The notes under the pieces are model-generated. The model was not told where the DNA came from. It was given only the letters and a program-made list of their open reading frames with translations, and made no database searches. Made by a program: the position numbers and the translations under genes. A stretch of 64,000 nt of DNA from Blattamonas nauphoetae. Taxonomy: Eukaryota > Preaxostyla > Oxymonadida. The stretch is from assembly GCA_033064195.1 (NCBI GenBank), contig JARBJD010000071.1, forward strand, positions 1 through 64,000, given 5' to 3'. Below, piece by piece: positions 43,501 through 55,548 of the stretch (position 1 is its first letter; each line of letters starts with the position of its first letter).

Positions 43501-44846
43501 AGGAGATCAAGAAGATTGGGATTCGCGTTGGTGAGGGAGTCGAGGGGTGGATGGCTGAGATTGGGACCAGCTTGGATCTTCCTGCACCCAAATAACAATG
43601 ACGAAGGCAAACCGTTGGAGCTTGACAAATGATTCTGTTTGAAATGGATGTCTGGGAAGCAAAAATAAGGATGGTGGGAAGAAGAGATCAAACTCGCCTG
43701 TCAACATCTCGTACAGAATGCATCCTGATGCCCAAACATCAATCTTGTGGTTGTATGGTTGCTCTAACATCGCTTCGGGTGGCTGAGAGGTGATATTTCA
43801 AGAAAATTGGGGATAAGTGACACGAAGAATAGAATCAAGAATGACGATGATGGAAATGACAATAGTGATTGGAATATGTGGCATACCATATATAGAGGTG
43901 TCCTGAGTGGGAGAGAAAGATGAACAAGGAGAAATGAAGATACCCACAAATGGTGTGATCAGTCGAAATCATTGGAGTACTCCCATCGCTTACTCGTTTC
44001 AGAAGACCAAAATCAGATATCACCAATCGAACTTTCTGGGTTGTTGGATTGTACGACAGAAGCAGATTATCTGGTTTTATGTCACTGTGTCACCAAAGGA
44101 GAGAAAAGGGAGAGATGACGGCGAAGATGCCGAGCGAGATAAAGAGAAAACCGATGCATGAATCCATGTTTGTGGAGATCAGTGAGACCCGATACTGAAC
44201 AGTGAGAAAGTCAAAATGTGATATTCATTCGAAAAAGAGATGATTAGGTTGGGAAGAACAAACTCAACATATAAAGAAGTCGCTTTGCAAATGGTTCAGG
44301 GATTCCTTGTGTACTATTCTCTTTAATCACATTGGAGAGATCCTGAAGGAGAAACAGGGCAAAATGTTTGAGAATAGGCAAATTTTGGATTCAAACCCCC
44401 TGATCGGAATAGTCAAGAAAAAGTACATGTTGGTCCGTTTCGGCATTCCTCAGACAGTGATGCACTCCAAGAATGAACCGGTTCTCGATCCTGGTCATAT
44501 CAAAAGACGAGAATGAGACGATGATAGACACGGATGGAGATGAAGAAGAGCGTGGTTGAAAGTGAAGAATCAAGGAGAAACGTAAATAAAACATCAAACC
44601 GACACGCCTTGATCATTGACGATGTGTTAAACTCAGCCAGCGCGACGGCAGAATTGTTGATGATCTTTGCAGCGAGGTATTTTCCATCAAGAACAACAAT
44701 ATACACTCTAAATCAATTTGAATCAACTAAAAACAGCACACCGACCATATTGACCTTGTCCTGAAAAGACAGACAAACAATAAACCCAACAGAAAACACG
44801 TCGGAAAGGTTTCAACAAACAAGAGCATACCAAGATAGGCATATTG
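40563..44846 (-). CDS. Protein kinase fused to coiled coil and zinc-finger array (multi-exon)
   Basis: The kinase domain is spread over many small exons (minus strand): 44831-44846, 44742-44760, 44600-44707, 44397-44490, 44264-44342, 44152-44194, 43944-44084, 43887-43902, 43694-43782, 43613-43651 and then 40563-43581. Introns are 31-109 nt. Splicing yields P-loop GQGQYGRVYIV, Lys in YLAAKII, catalytic loop HRDIKPDNLL, DFGLL, activation-end CGTPLYMPPEAM and DVWASGCILYEMLTGEHPF. All key residues of an active Ser/Thr kinase are thus present, NEK/CAMK-like in flavour. The last exon continues into a Glu/Arg/Lys coiled coil with 47-residue repeats, then about twelve CPxC...H..H/C modules (e.g. CPLCEENYLRKDFVTHYRQN). 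The true start is unresolved; an ATG at 44919 is a candidate. Such a fusion is unusual. Substrates are unknown. Confidence 0.8.
42439..42860 (-). repeat. 141-bp in-frame tandem repeat (coiled coil)
   Basis: About 2.9 copies of a 141-bp unit starting CGTTGTGCTTGTTCCTCTT (plus strand) at 42439, 42580 and 42721. The unit length is 47 codons, so copy-number change keeps the frame. The first two copies are almost identical and encode the EEQAQREKEEERRRKEEEDR type segment of the kinase fusion. Confidence 0.85.
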
Positions 44847-45208
44847 CTAAAAGTCCTGAAATGAAAACAAAGAGACACACTGTACATCCACACGCCATTA
44901 ATAGGTCCACATCAGCCATTTCACCGATATTTTGACTATGATCGGCTCACAACAAAATTCTTGAAAAAGGTGTGTCGGAGAATAACTCCTGTTGGTCCGA
45001 TGCTTGTGGAATATCTAGTTCTGAGGGAAGTAGATGGTGCCATTGATATCGATTGGTGATTTCTAGTGGGTTTTCAACAAAAGATCTGTTCACGATGGTT
45101 TGATCGACAAGTCCCAGCTTTCCTTCCCGCCATCTCACACTGAATTCCTATTTCTTGTCTGCCTATCTGATCTTTTTAAAACTCTTTCTCGCCCATTTAG
45201 TTGCCCTT

Positions 45209-46613
45209 ATGCATGGTTCCTCCTCTCCAGTTCCATCCCCTCCCCTTCCGAACTCCCGTGTCGCTCACCTCCGAAATCTCTCTCCAATCATCACCAGAGT
45301 ATGTTCTTTCTCATATATTATCAAGTTCCTTCAATCAAGAACAATTTATTCGAGTTGTGCTCAGACTTTGGTCATGTCTCTGACATCCTTCTTCTGCATG
45401 GAAAACAGCAGGCTTTAATTGAATTTGCTACTGAAGCAGAATGTGTTCATTTTGTGAAATCTTTTTCTGGATCTGCGCCTCATCTACAGTTTGTTCTCCA
45501 TCTCATCATTTCTCCCTTTATCACAGAACTGAACAGATCCTCGTTCAGTTTTCCCGTCACAACACATTAACCACTCAAAACAGCTCATTTACCTTTGAGA
45601 CACCATCAGCAGTCCTCCTTGTGAGCATCATCAATCCACTTTATCAGATCACGCTGGACAGTCTTAATTCAGTGTTTGGGCCTTTCGAGCCAACGTTAGG
45701 CGGATCGGTATTAAAGATTGTGATGTTCTCAAAGAGTGGACGACTTCAGGCACTCATCCAGTTTAGTTCAGCAAGCGCAGCAATTGAAGCGAAAAGAGCG
45801 CTGAATGGAAAGAATGTATATGCTCAATCATGCACCCTACACATACAGTTCAGCTCCGTCACAGAACTCCACATCACAGAAAACTCAGACAAGGCCCACG
45901 ACTTCACCGAACCTCGACCAACTCGCGTCAGGTCCAGTTCGAAGGCTGTCCTTCCATCCATGATGAACTTCGGAGGGTGGATGACCCATGAACCTGGCCA
46001 TCTTGTGGGCGGTGATGAGAAGGTTGTGCTGATTGTATCCGACTTTGACAAGGAGCGTGTCAATCCATCAGGACTCTTCAATCTCTTCTCAAATTTTGGG
46101 CGAGTTGTGAAAGTGAAGCTACTCCACAACAAACCAGACACTGCACTTGTCCAATTTGTGTCGGCAGAGGAGGCAGCTTCGGCGCAAAAGGCTCTCCATT
46201 CGACTCCCATTTTCGGATTATTGTTGGATGTAAACTTCTCCAATATTCAGAATATAGTGCTGTCGGGACGGGGGATCGAAGACGATAGCATAAAACACGA
46301 ACTGGACAACACAGATCTGTCCCTGACCCGCTCGTTCTGGACGTCAACGACATTCTCGACCCATCTCGCTCATCCATCAGAATACCTCCACCTGAGCAAC
46401 TTTCCGCCAACTACGACGGCTGAGGAGATCAGTGTCTTTTTGGCAAGCGTGGCTGAAGCCAAACGTGTCTCGATCCAAACGCGCGGAGGAAGAGGGATGG
46501 CCATTGCAGAGTTTGCATCTTTGGAACAGGCAAACAATGTGATGGTAACTTTGCACAGAATGGTGTTCAATGGAAGGCCTTTGGTCGTTTCCTACACGCG
46601 TTCAAAACTTTGA
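45209..46613 (+). CDS. Polypyrimidine-tract-binding-type RNA-binding protein (4 RRMs)
   Basis: Exons are 45209-45298, 45340-45488 and 45527-46613. The introns are 41 nt (GTATGTT) and 38 nt (GTTTGTT), giving 441 residues. The RRMs lie at roughly residues 10-85 (SRVAHLRNLS...LLLHGKQQALIEF), 115-210 (VLLVSIINPLYQITLDSLNS, LQALIQFSSASAAIEAKRAL), 255-335 (VVLIVSDFDKERVNPSGLFN, TALVQFVSAEEAASAQKAL) and 360-440 (YLHLSNFPPTTTAEEISVF). The typical PTB wording (FELCSDFGHV, KNVYAQSCTLHIQFS, DKAHDFTEPR, LFNLFSNFGRVVKVKLL) matches PTBP/hnRNP I and plant PTB. PTB proteins bind CU-rich RNA and control splicing, which is notable beside the pyrimidine-rich introns in this window. Likely nuclear. Confidence 0.92.
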
Positions 46614-46761
46614 CTTTTGATTCTCTTTCTTTCTTCACATTTCACCTTTGTGTTTTTGAAAGTAAAGTCTAAGGGCGAAGTGAGGGATAAAGAAAGAAGC
46701 AATAATCGATGATGGTGAGAGACAGCGCCTGTGAAAATCTTGCCGTGGCTCGATCATCAGA

Positions 46762-49700
46762 ATGACTGAGAAGGAGAATGTGATTGGTATGCTATCACTC
46801 TCTTTTCACTGCCTTACCTCTTTCAAGATCCAACCCATCAACTATGGCGATTATTCGAGATTGGTAACCCAGAAACAATCACTTCATTTGTTCTCGCAAA
46901 TGCTGACACGATTTCTTCACAAAAATCCGAACTTCCAATGCCTGAAAACCTCTCGGTCGTTCTTAATCAAATTATATTGACTCTTCAGTGTGTCTTTCAA
47001 AGAATCTTTTCATCTCACATCATCTTCATTCAGAACACCAACTTCGCTGACGTTTGTTGAAAAACTCCTTGATATTACACACAGAGTAGTTGAGATTGGT
47101 ATCTTTCTATTATCATTTTCAAATTCAACTCTACACTCCTTCCTCACAAGATCAATGCCGTCATCATTTTCAAGAAAATGGAGGACTTGAGGCCCTTCTC
47201 AGAATCCTCACGCTGGAAGAAACATCACTTCCCCTTCTTGCTCATCTTGGCTATTTCTTGGAAACCCTTGTCGACACAGGTTTGATTTTTCACAGCTTTC
47301 ATGTCACATCTCTCCCCATAGAGAATACCATTGCTCATTTCATCCAAATTGGTGGAGTGACTGCACTCTTAAAGCATCTCTCCAGTTTCCCTCGTGTTAA
47401 TGCCCCTGAATCTATCCTCGCAGAGGAAATTCTCATTCACCAACAAACCATTTGCGACCGAATCTCGACATGGATCAAAATATGTTTGTCTTCTCGCATT
47501 TTTTTCTCGTTTTTTCATCCGTTTTGATATCGTTTCTTCCTTCATATAGATCCTGACACTGTTCTTCAATTAAATGACGACAGGCAAATCCAAGCTGTTG
47601 TTGAGCTGATGAAAACACTTTGTGACTCACTTGATGAGACTGCCTTTGAAGAAACAGATGAAGATACTGTGGAAGAGACCAAAGCGGATATATCTGAAGA
47701 AGCAAGACAGGAGCTGATGCGACAGTCGCTACGTGCTGAGAGTGAAGCTAGAAGACGACAGACACGACGAACCAAGACACTGGACGCAACTATCAATGAC
47801 GATGAACATCATTCAGACGAAATTAAGCCACAAGACTTCTTTGTTGAGGCACAACTTGATGTTGTTGATCCAATCATTCCGGACGAAACAGGTGGAGAAG
47901 AAAAACAAGCTGTCGATTCCAGAAAGACAATCACACAAAAAACAATTAAGATGAAGATGGAACTTATCGAACAGCTCTTAGACATTCTGAATGATGTTGC
48001 TTTTGATGGTTTGTGTTCACCCAAATTTCTCTCTTCATTTCTATCATCACGTCCTGGTTTCACCACATGTTTTTCATCTTTTGCTCTTTTCCCCTCCATT
48101 AGCCCGAACTCGTCCAAATCTCACTAAAAACGCAACATTCATGTCACTCATCTCAGTCCCACCACCTCCTCCATCTGACCCTTCCCCAACCAAAGAACCT
48201 AACGTCCCCACCCCCACATCACCAGCCGCACCACCTCAATCGAATGAACACTCACATCCTCTCAAACTGTCAAAACCTCAATTCGGAATCCTTGTCACCA
48301 ACCCATCCTTTCTTTTCCGAGTCTCGATTCTCATCACGTCTCTCCTACGTTCTCCATCCGCCCATGAAGCGCTTTCATCCGATTTGTGCCTCCAATTTAT
48401 GATTAATTCCCTGACAGAGTCCATTTTGAAAGATTCTTCTCTCCAGCTACGATACAACGAGAGAAAACGACGAATTGATGTCCTTAACAGACGAATCACA
48501 CGTGGGGGTGAAGGAGGATGTCCAGAAGCTTCTCAAACCCTCCTTGAACTGGCCTTCTTCTCCGAGCTAGATCTGGCAACCCCTGAGAAGGAACTCGTTC
48601 AGTTGTCCATCGTAACATTGTTTGACGGTCTGGTCAAGCTATGTAAATCAGCTGAAGTCGTCTCGACTCTTCTTTCCCACCCATTCTTGGTCTACCTCAC
48701 AACACACTTCCTCCACTCTCTTGTCGAATCTCCACTCAGCCGATCCTCATCGGTCCTCTCTCTTTCTCAATCAATCCCAAAAGTTCCCCATCTTCTCCGA
48801 CTTCCACAATCATGCCAGAGCCTCTTCATTGCGCCGCTAATGCTCCTTTCCAATCTCTCGACCACAACAGCCTCACGAAGGCTCGTAGCAACAGCCAACA
48901 CTCTCTCAATATGCACAGATCTCTTCAAATCTTGGCATGACACTTCAAAAACCTCCAAAAAGCGGGCAAAGACCGATTCACAAGGCCCGTCGCAAGAAGA
49001 ACTCAAAATGGCTCTTAACGACGTCATTGAAGCCGTTGTTCTTGTGTCCCTTCTCTCAATCGATAAAATTGTCTGTCAGATGATTGCTGAGGAAGGTCTT
49101 CTTGGCTTCATCTCTCAACGGCCGTTGAAAGCGTTTTCGAAGACAGAACAAGCCTTAAACCTTTCGCCATTCCAGTTGCACCGATTTATCTTCGCAGTAG
49201 CTCTTGTGATGAACAATATGTCATCGAATGAAGAATGCCTCGATTTTTTTACGCCAGAATCGGTCATCGACATCTTCTCGTTCCTGTTTGATTCTGATCA
49301 AGAAAAACTGCGTGACGTGCTATCATCTTCGACATTGCTCAAGTTCCCCATTGCAAAGAATGACGATGAAGCTCAGAAGGAGAACGAACAACCGTCAACA
49401 AACGATCAACCCTCCACAAATCCCCTCGGCTTCACAGAACGAAATTTGATCTGTCTTTTCGTTGAAATGCTATTACAAGTCCTCAGTCGCGATCAAGACG
49501 AAATGGGAAACGTATTAGTGTCACAGGGCGTTGTCGACAAATCGTTGGCCATGGTTGTGAAATGGATGGAGGAACACCAACCCAACGGAAGGAAATCCAC
49601 ACCTGTCGATCCTTTATCATCACCTGCGATTGAATCATCACCAGAAACTGCATCTGAGCCCACAGCGGAGAAACAACCTGAAATCGAGCAAATTGAGCAA

Positions 49701-52700
49701 ATCTCGACTGATTCTCAAGATTCATCAGCGGATGTGGTCAATCCCCCAACCACTCCACCTCCGCCCCAACCTCCCCTCATCCCCACTGCTTCTGTTCTCC
49801 ATCTTTTGCAGTCACTGGTCAAACTAACAGATTCGTTCCCTCCGTCACTTCTCGAATTGTTGATTCAGCTCGCTTCAACCACACTTTCGGCACAGAATGC
49901 TCAGAACACGCAGATGACGTTTAATCTGATCAAGCGAGTGATGGAAGCCCAGAGTGGGATCAGAGGAGAAGACGATGAGCGAACAATGAAGGAGTGTTTG
50001 GAGAAGATGGAAGATTGGCTTGCACAGCTCGTCTCCGAATTAAAGACGAAACAATCAGAATCTAAAAGTGGCGATGACGAAACTCGAACCACCCAATCCG
50101 TCCAGGTTCACCTCACTCTCGTTTGCAGTCTCCTCTCAGCGATGGACACCACAGAAAAGAAGAGTGTGACAGCAAAACTCAACCAAGGCGAGACTGACTG
50201 CACAGACAGCGTGGTTCGAGAGTCAACTGAGCAAGTGATTGTGGAGCTGCTGAAATGTCTGCAAACAGAGGTCGACAAGCTTCAGAAACCGGAGGCGAAG
50301 AAAGAGGAGGCAGCGGAGATTAAAGTTGATGGGCTCGCCCCACTTTCCATTCCTGACATCGATTCTGAAGATGACGAGGATGAAAAGGAGAAGGAGGAAG
50401 ACGAAGACGACGAAGATGGAGATGGAGAAGAGAAGGAGAAGACGGAGCTTGATGAAACTCTCTCCACTCTGATCTTGCTCTCACTGTCCATTCTGACTCG
50501 TCATTGTCAATACACAAAATCCTCATTCATCAGCACCACAACATCACTCGAAGTTGTGAAGGGGTTGTGTTCATCACTCTTCACACTGTTCACTCAACCT
50601 CATCCGACATATCTAATCCCTTCATCGGCGTTTCTTTTGTCGGCGTTCTTTTTCTTCATCCACGCGCTGTCGATATCCTTCCCATCATCCCCACTCCTTC
50701 CACTCCTCCCTTCGTTCTTCCACTCCATCCTCATTCCAACCCTCTCGCTTGTTTGGGTGTCTGATCCGAATTCGAAGACTCGTGTTCCTTCAAACTCCGT
50801 CTCCGCTTCCCACACTTTCTTCGTCACTCTTCTCCACTCAGCAGCGGTAGTGGTTAATTGTGAGAAAGTGGATGGGAGACAATTTCTCGAATCGGAGGAA
50901 GGAAACAACCCGTCTGACACATCTTTGTTTATCCGACTAACAACAGCACTTCACTCCTCCCACACACAATCCCCACAACTCACACTCGCTCTTCTCCTCT
51001 TCCTCAACAACCTCTCCTCCTCTCTTCGCCAACACAACTCGCAGGAACTTCTCTCCCCTCTCCATCCATCCAGCGTCCGACAAATCACATCACAAGTCGC
51101 GCAGATTCCCGTCTCGCCTCGTCTCTCCCAAAAACAGGCCCAACACTTTTCTGGCGCGAACAACACACTCACCCAGATCGCATCCATCCCCACCTCACTC
51201 CCATCGACGCTGGAGAAGATCTTGACAAGTCTGACGCTTCCACAGGCAACGAAGATGTTCTGTCTTCGACTGATTCAAAGTCTGGCGTTGGAGACAACAC
51301 TCAACCTTCTCTTCGCTTCGTCTTCTCTCACATCGATCCTTCTGATGCTTCTGAAATCCGAACACGACAACAAGGGAAGGAAGGACACTGAATGGATCCA
51401 CTCGCTCTTCCTGACGTTGGGCAGTGTACTCGGTCGAGCTGAAAGACTCCCCGAAACCACACTCGCCACATTCGAATCATCCGACAAACAAACTCCATCA
51501 ACACTTTCAGCAAACACCCCATCCACGGTCGACTCAGATGCTGTGGTCCTCCCATCCCTCTCTTCATATTCAGCTCTCAAATCTCGTCTTGTGGACAAAG
51601 ATGCGCTGCGAGTGATCGCTGCACTGTCCACAACTCATCTTCAAACACATCGACACATTTCAGCGGTCGGGATCTGCTTGTTGAAAGAGCTTCTGGAGAC
51701 ATCGCTTGCGGACAGCGAGAAGAAGGATGAAACAGTGAGACAGTTTCTGGACTGTGCTGTTATGATGGTCGGCATCGCCGGAAAGATATTTGACGAGTGG
51801 GGAAGAGAGGATTGGGGGACAGCGACACAAAACGAGACGAAAGGACAATCTCAGAATCAGCCACCACTCTCTCCGATCTCTCCACGATCACCTCGCTCGC
51901 CGAGAGGAGGAAGAGTGGATCAGAGCGGTGCATCGGCTCTTTCAAAGCAAACCCTCTCCCTCTTCACTCTTCACCAAGTCTTCTCATTTCTGCTCTCGTT
52001 CTGTTCGCATCCCACAGCGCCGTCGTTGTTGGAGTCGAAAGGAAAGCAGACAACTGGGAACTCGCCTGTCAAGACGCTGTTGGGAGGGCTTTCCGGAATT
52101 CTGGCGAGGAAGGAGGTTGGAGAAGCGATGTTCACTCGTCCACAACGAAAAGAATCGGCGATGGAGGGAATTGAGCCTGAGTCTGAACAGGACGGCCCTG
52201 ACAATTTCCCAACCATCTCGCCAGCCTTCTTCTACACAGCCAACAAGGACACAGACACGTCAGTCCCTCACTTCGGGATTCTGTGTCTTCACCACGTGCT
52301 GTCGTTGCTCCGAGGGATGGCTGGGGAACGGGCAGTTGCGATTCAGATGATGGATGGGTTCTTCTCTTCAAGTTCAGCGAATTCAACAACACCAACAAAC
52401 CAGACTTCAGTGTCATTCCCAACACTCTTCGCTTCTCTCTCGCCTCTCCTCGCCTCATTCTGCCCTCCGTTGATCTTCTTCCCCATCCAAACACTCACCA
52501 CACTCTTCACAACCCCCCACAACGATAAAACACAAGTTCGAGAATTCTCATCTCGCTGTTACGAACAATTTGTGAAAGATGGCGGACTCGAAGTGGTTGC
52601 AATCGCGTTGAAGGGTCTTTTGGAGAAAGGGGAAGACAACGATGACTATAAATTCGATTCTGAGACGATCAACAAGCTTCTCTCGTTCATCGGATCAAGC

Positions 52701-54404
52701 ACACGCACATCGGAAGGGAAGAGAGCGGTGATTAAGACGGACATTGGCGAGTCACTGGTTGGGCTGTTAAGGAGGGAGGAGTTGGACGAGAAGATGGGAG
52801 TGATGACAGTTCGTGTTTTGGCGAGCGCTGCTGTCGACGCTGAAGTCAACGAACGGATCCTCCTCATCGGAAAGAACACTCTCCCAACACACACACCCAA
52901 AACAGAGCCGAACAACGAATCGACAGAAACAGAATCAAATGCGGTCTTGTCAGCCATTCTCGCCTTTCTCGCCCAATATCCACGCAGCGAGCCAGTCCTG
53001 TCGTCGTGTCTTTCAGCCTTCTCCACATTCGCTGCTGACACATCCAACTGTCTTCTCCTTCTCTCCTCAGGCAGCATCCGCACTGCCATCTCGTCATGCA
53101 AGCAGATGGGTCAGAACGAGAAAGTCGCTGATTCCAGCTCTCTTTTCTTGAACAATGTGAGTCGAGTGTTGGAGTGTGGGGAGGAGATTGGAAGACATGG
53201 TGGGATTCAGCTGATTGAGTCGCTTCTCACCCAAAAATCGAATTTTGAGAGCAGAGTGGCGAGGAGGGCATGCGGGGCGATTGTATCGCTCGCTGCGAAT
53301 GAGAAAGTGAACATGGTTCTGTCCACATCTGTCATTCCTGAACGACTTGTGAACATTCTCGTTGACATGATGCTGGGCGAGGGACAGAAGGGGAATAACC
53401 CTCAGCAAATCCAAGAACAGCGCCAGAAAGACTCCGATCTCGTCGAAACGATCCTCAAAGCGTGTGTGAACCTCGTCGCAAACGAACACTCGGCCATGAA
53501 GATGCTTCAAGCAGGACTGATCGAAGGAATCGAAGCTGTGATGGTTGCATACATAAATCATTGTGGAACCGTTGATTATGAAGAACTGCTGTGCGAGAAG
53601 GCGCTGAAAGAAGAAGACAAGGACGATGAAGACGAGCGGTGGGTGGAGATTCGAACAAATCTCAAAAAGAAATTGAAAACACATACAAATCTGTCTTTCC
53701 CACTTTCGCTTCCGACGGTCGCGAGCGCGGTCAGTGTTTGCAACAAACTGTCGACGAAAGGAAATTCACCAATAATCCTCGATAGCCAGATCATCCCATT
53801 ACTCCTTCTCGCCTCCAACCACTCAGCAGATCTTATGGTTTGTGCGGATGATTTGTTGAATGAGGATGGACAGAAACAGACGACAAGAATCGAGAACGAG
53901 AAACAGAAGATATTTCATGTTCTGGCTGGTTGTGTCACGTGTGTCACTCGTCTTGCCGCTCTCCCAACCACAACTCTCGTTCTCGCTTCTCTCAACCTCA
54001 TTGGAGCAATTGTTCATCTCACTGACACTCTCGCGCTGTGTGAAGATGGCTCGTTCGCTCCAAGCGACGACATTTCGCTTGATCAAGACAGGCCCACATC
54101 AACAGGTGACATCTTGATGAAGGAAGTGTTGACACTCAGACTCTTTGTGGATGGGGTGGTGAGCGGGAAAGGAGTCTTTTCGGAACAGGAATTGAATCAG
54201 GCAAAAGCGGATTTTGGAGCTCAGAAATCGGAATTAATGGGATTCTTGAACGACGTCATGCAGGGAAAGATAAGCTGTGGGGTGGAGAGACTCATGCGAG
54301 AAGAGATCAAGGAAGAGAGAGGTGGGAAAGAGGAGACTGTCAACAAGTGGGCTAGAGTCCAAGACGATGTGAGGTTCATTCTGAAACGCCTGACAACTCA
54401 GTGA
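46762..54404 (+). CDS. Giant armadillo-like repeat protein (7 exons, 2,433 aa)
   Basis: Exons are 46762-46786, 46828-46987, 47034-47098, 47151-47279, 47322-47483, 47550-48008 and 48103-54404. Introns are 41, 46, 52, 42, 66 and 94 nt, all GT-AG, and the joined length is an exact multiple of three. The protein is almost entirely helical repeats of armadillo/HEAT type (e.g. GGLEALLRILTLEETSLPLL, LLGGLSGILARKEVGEAMF, RRACGAIVSLAANEKVNMVL). Disordered segments include an acidic EEETDEDTVEE region near residue 200, a Pro-rich stretch (PPPPPSDPSPTKEP), a Pro/Glu linker near residue 850 and a strongly acidic DEDEKEKEEDEDDEDGD run. No enzymatic domain or membrane segment. Proteins like this act as scaffolds; the exact role is unknown. 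Confidence 0.82.
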
Positions 54405-54571
54405 TCTCATCATTCTCATGTGGAGGTGGAATCAAGTGTTGTGGAGATGCCGTACAATAGATGTATTTATTTCGTTTAAACTGTGTTCATTTGACATTCA
54501 TCTATCGTATCTCAATCTGATCCATCCTAAATCGCAAATAAAGGTCCAGATCAATCTGTATTTGAATAGTC

Positions 54572-55397
54572 ATGTTGTTATTCTTTGTCTCTATTCTTTG
54601 GGGAAGTCGTTTCTTACCTGTGGAGTCCAATGAAGTGATCTACGTTGTCCAGAAGGGTGACACTCTCACCCGTATCGCCAATCGATATGGAACAACTGTC
54701 TCTGCAATTTGTGCCCTGAACGGAATCAGCAATCCCAACAACATCAGAATTGGCCAAAGATTGCGTATTCCCTCAGGCCCGTCACCTACTCCCACTCCAC
54801 CAACCCCAACACCACCTACACCAACTCCACCAACACCAACCCCTGGTGGAGAAATCGTGACCACAGCCAAAATGCAAGCCTTCGGATGGGTAGACACATC
54901 GCCTGGCCGAATGACTGACCTCAACAACTGCCTTCGCACCTTCGACATCACCACTCAACTCCGAATTTGGCACTTCATGGGACAAGTAGCCCATGAAAGC
55001 GCATTCGGAAAATGGACCGTGGAACTTGCTTCAGGACAAGCCTATGAAGGTCGAGCAAGTCTTGGGAACACACAACCAGGTGATGGCCCCAGATTCAAGG
55101 GAGCAGGATATCTTCAGGTTTGACTCGTTTTTTTGCCCATTTTCGCAGATGACTGGCCGTTACAACTATCAGAAATTCGCCAACTACGTTGGAGACCAAA
55201 ATGTCATGCAAGGCGTTCAATATGTCGCAAGAAATTATGCCTGGAAAAGTGCTGGTTTCTGGTGGCATAACAACAAAATGAACGCTCTCTGTGATACCAA
55301 CCCCAATGTTGATGTGATCTCAAAGAAGGTTAATGGTGGGTTGAAGGGTGCAGCTGAGCGAAGACAGAAATTCGAAAAAGCCAAGCGTGTCTTCTAA
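54572..55397 (+). CDS. Secreted LysM-GH19 chitinase-like protein
   Basis: Exon 54572-55117, a 31-nt intron (55118-55148, GTTTGAC...CGCAG) and exon 55149-55397 give 264 residues. Signal peptide [19 protein letters not shown] is followed by a LysM domain (residues ~22-68, [20 protein letters not shown]), which binds chitin or peptidoglycan. A Thr/Pro-rich linker ([14 protein letters not shown]) follows, then a GH19-like domain: catalytic Glu candidates in AHESAFG and in [10 protein letters not shown], with [20 protein letters not shown] typical of bacterial and phage GH19 enzymes. Such enzymes cleave chitin or, in endolysin-like forms, bacterial wall glycans. In a gut-dwelling protist it could digest bacteria or fungi. 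Bacterial origin by transfer is likely, but the intron and signal peptide show it is established in the host. Confidence 0.88.
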
Positions 55398-55548
55398 CTC
55401 AGCTCTTTCAGACTTCCGATTTTCTTTATGTGTTTAAACGTGGTTCTATCCAGGAGTTCAATACATTTTTTTGTGTTAAATCAAAATCAAACGGAATGCC
55501 TATTTTGGCGGTTCGATTTCTTGAAAGTCGAGCTGACGAATTTCTTTC

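Noticed and set aside
53094-53684. 196-residue minus-strand ORF
   Set aside because: Antisense to the giant armadillo-like gene, with no independent support.
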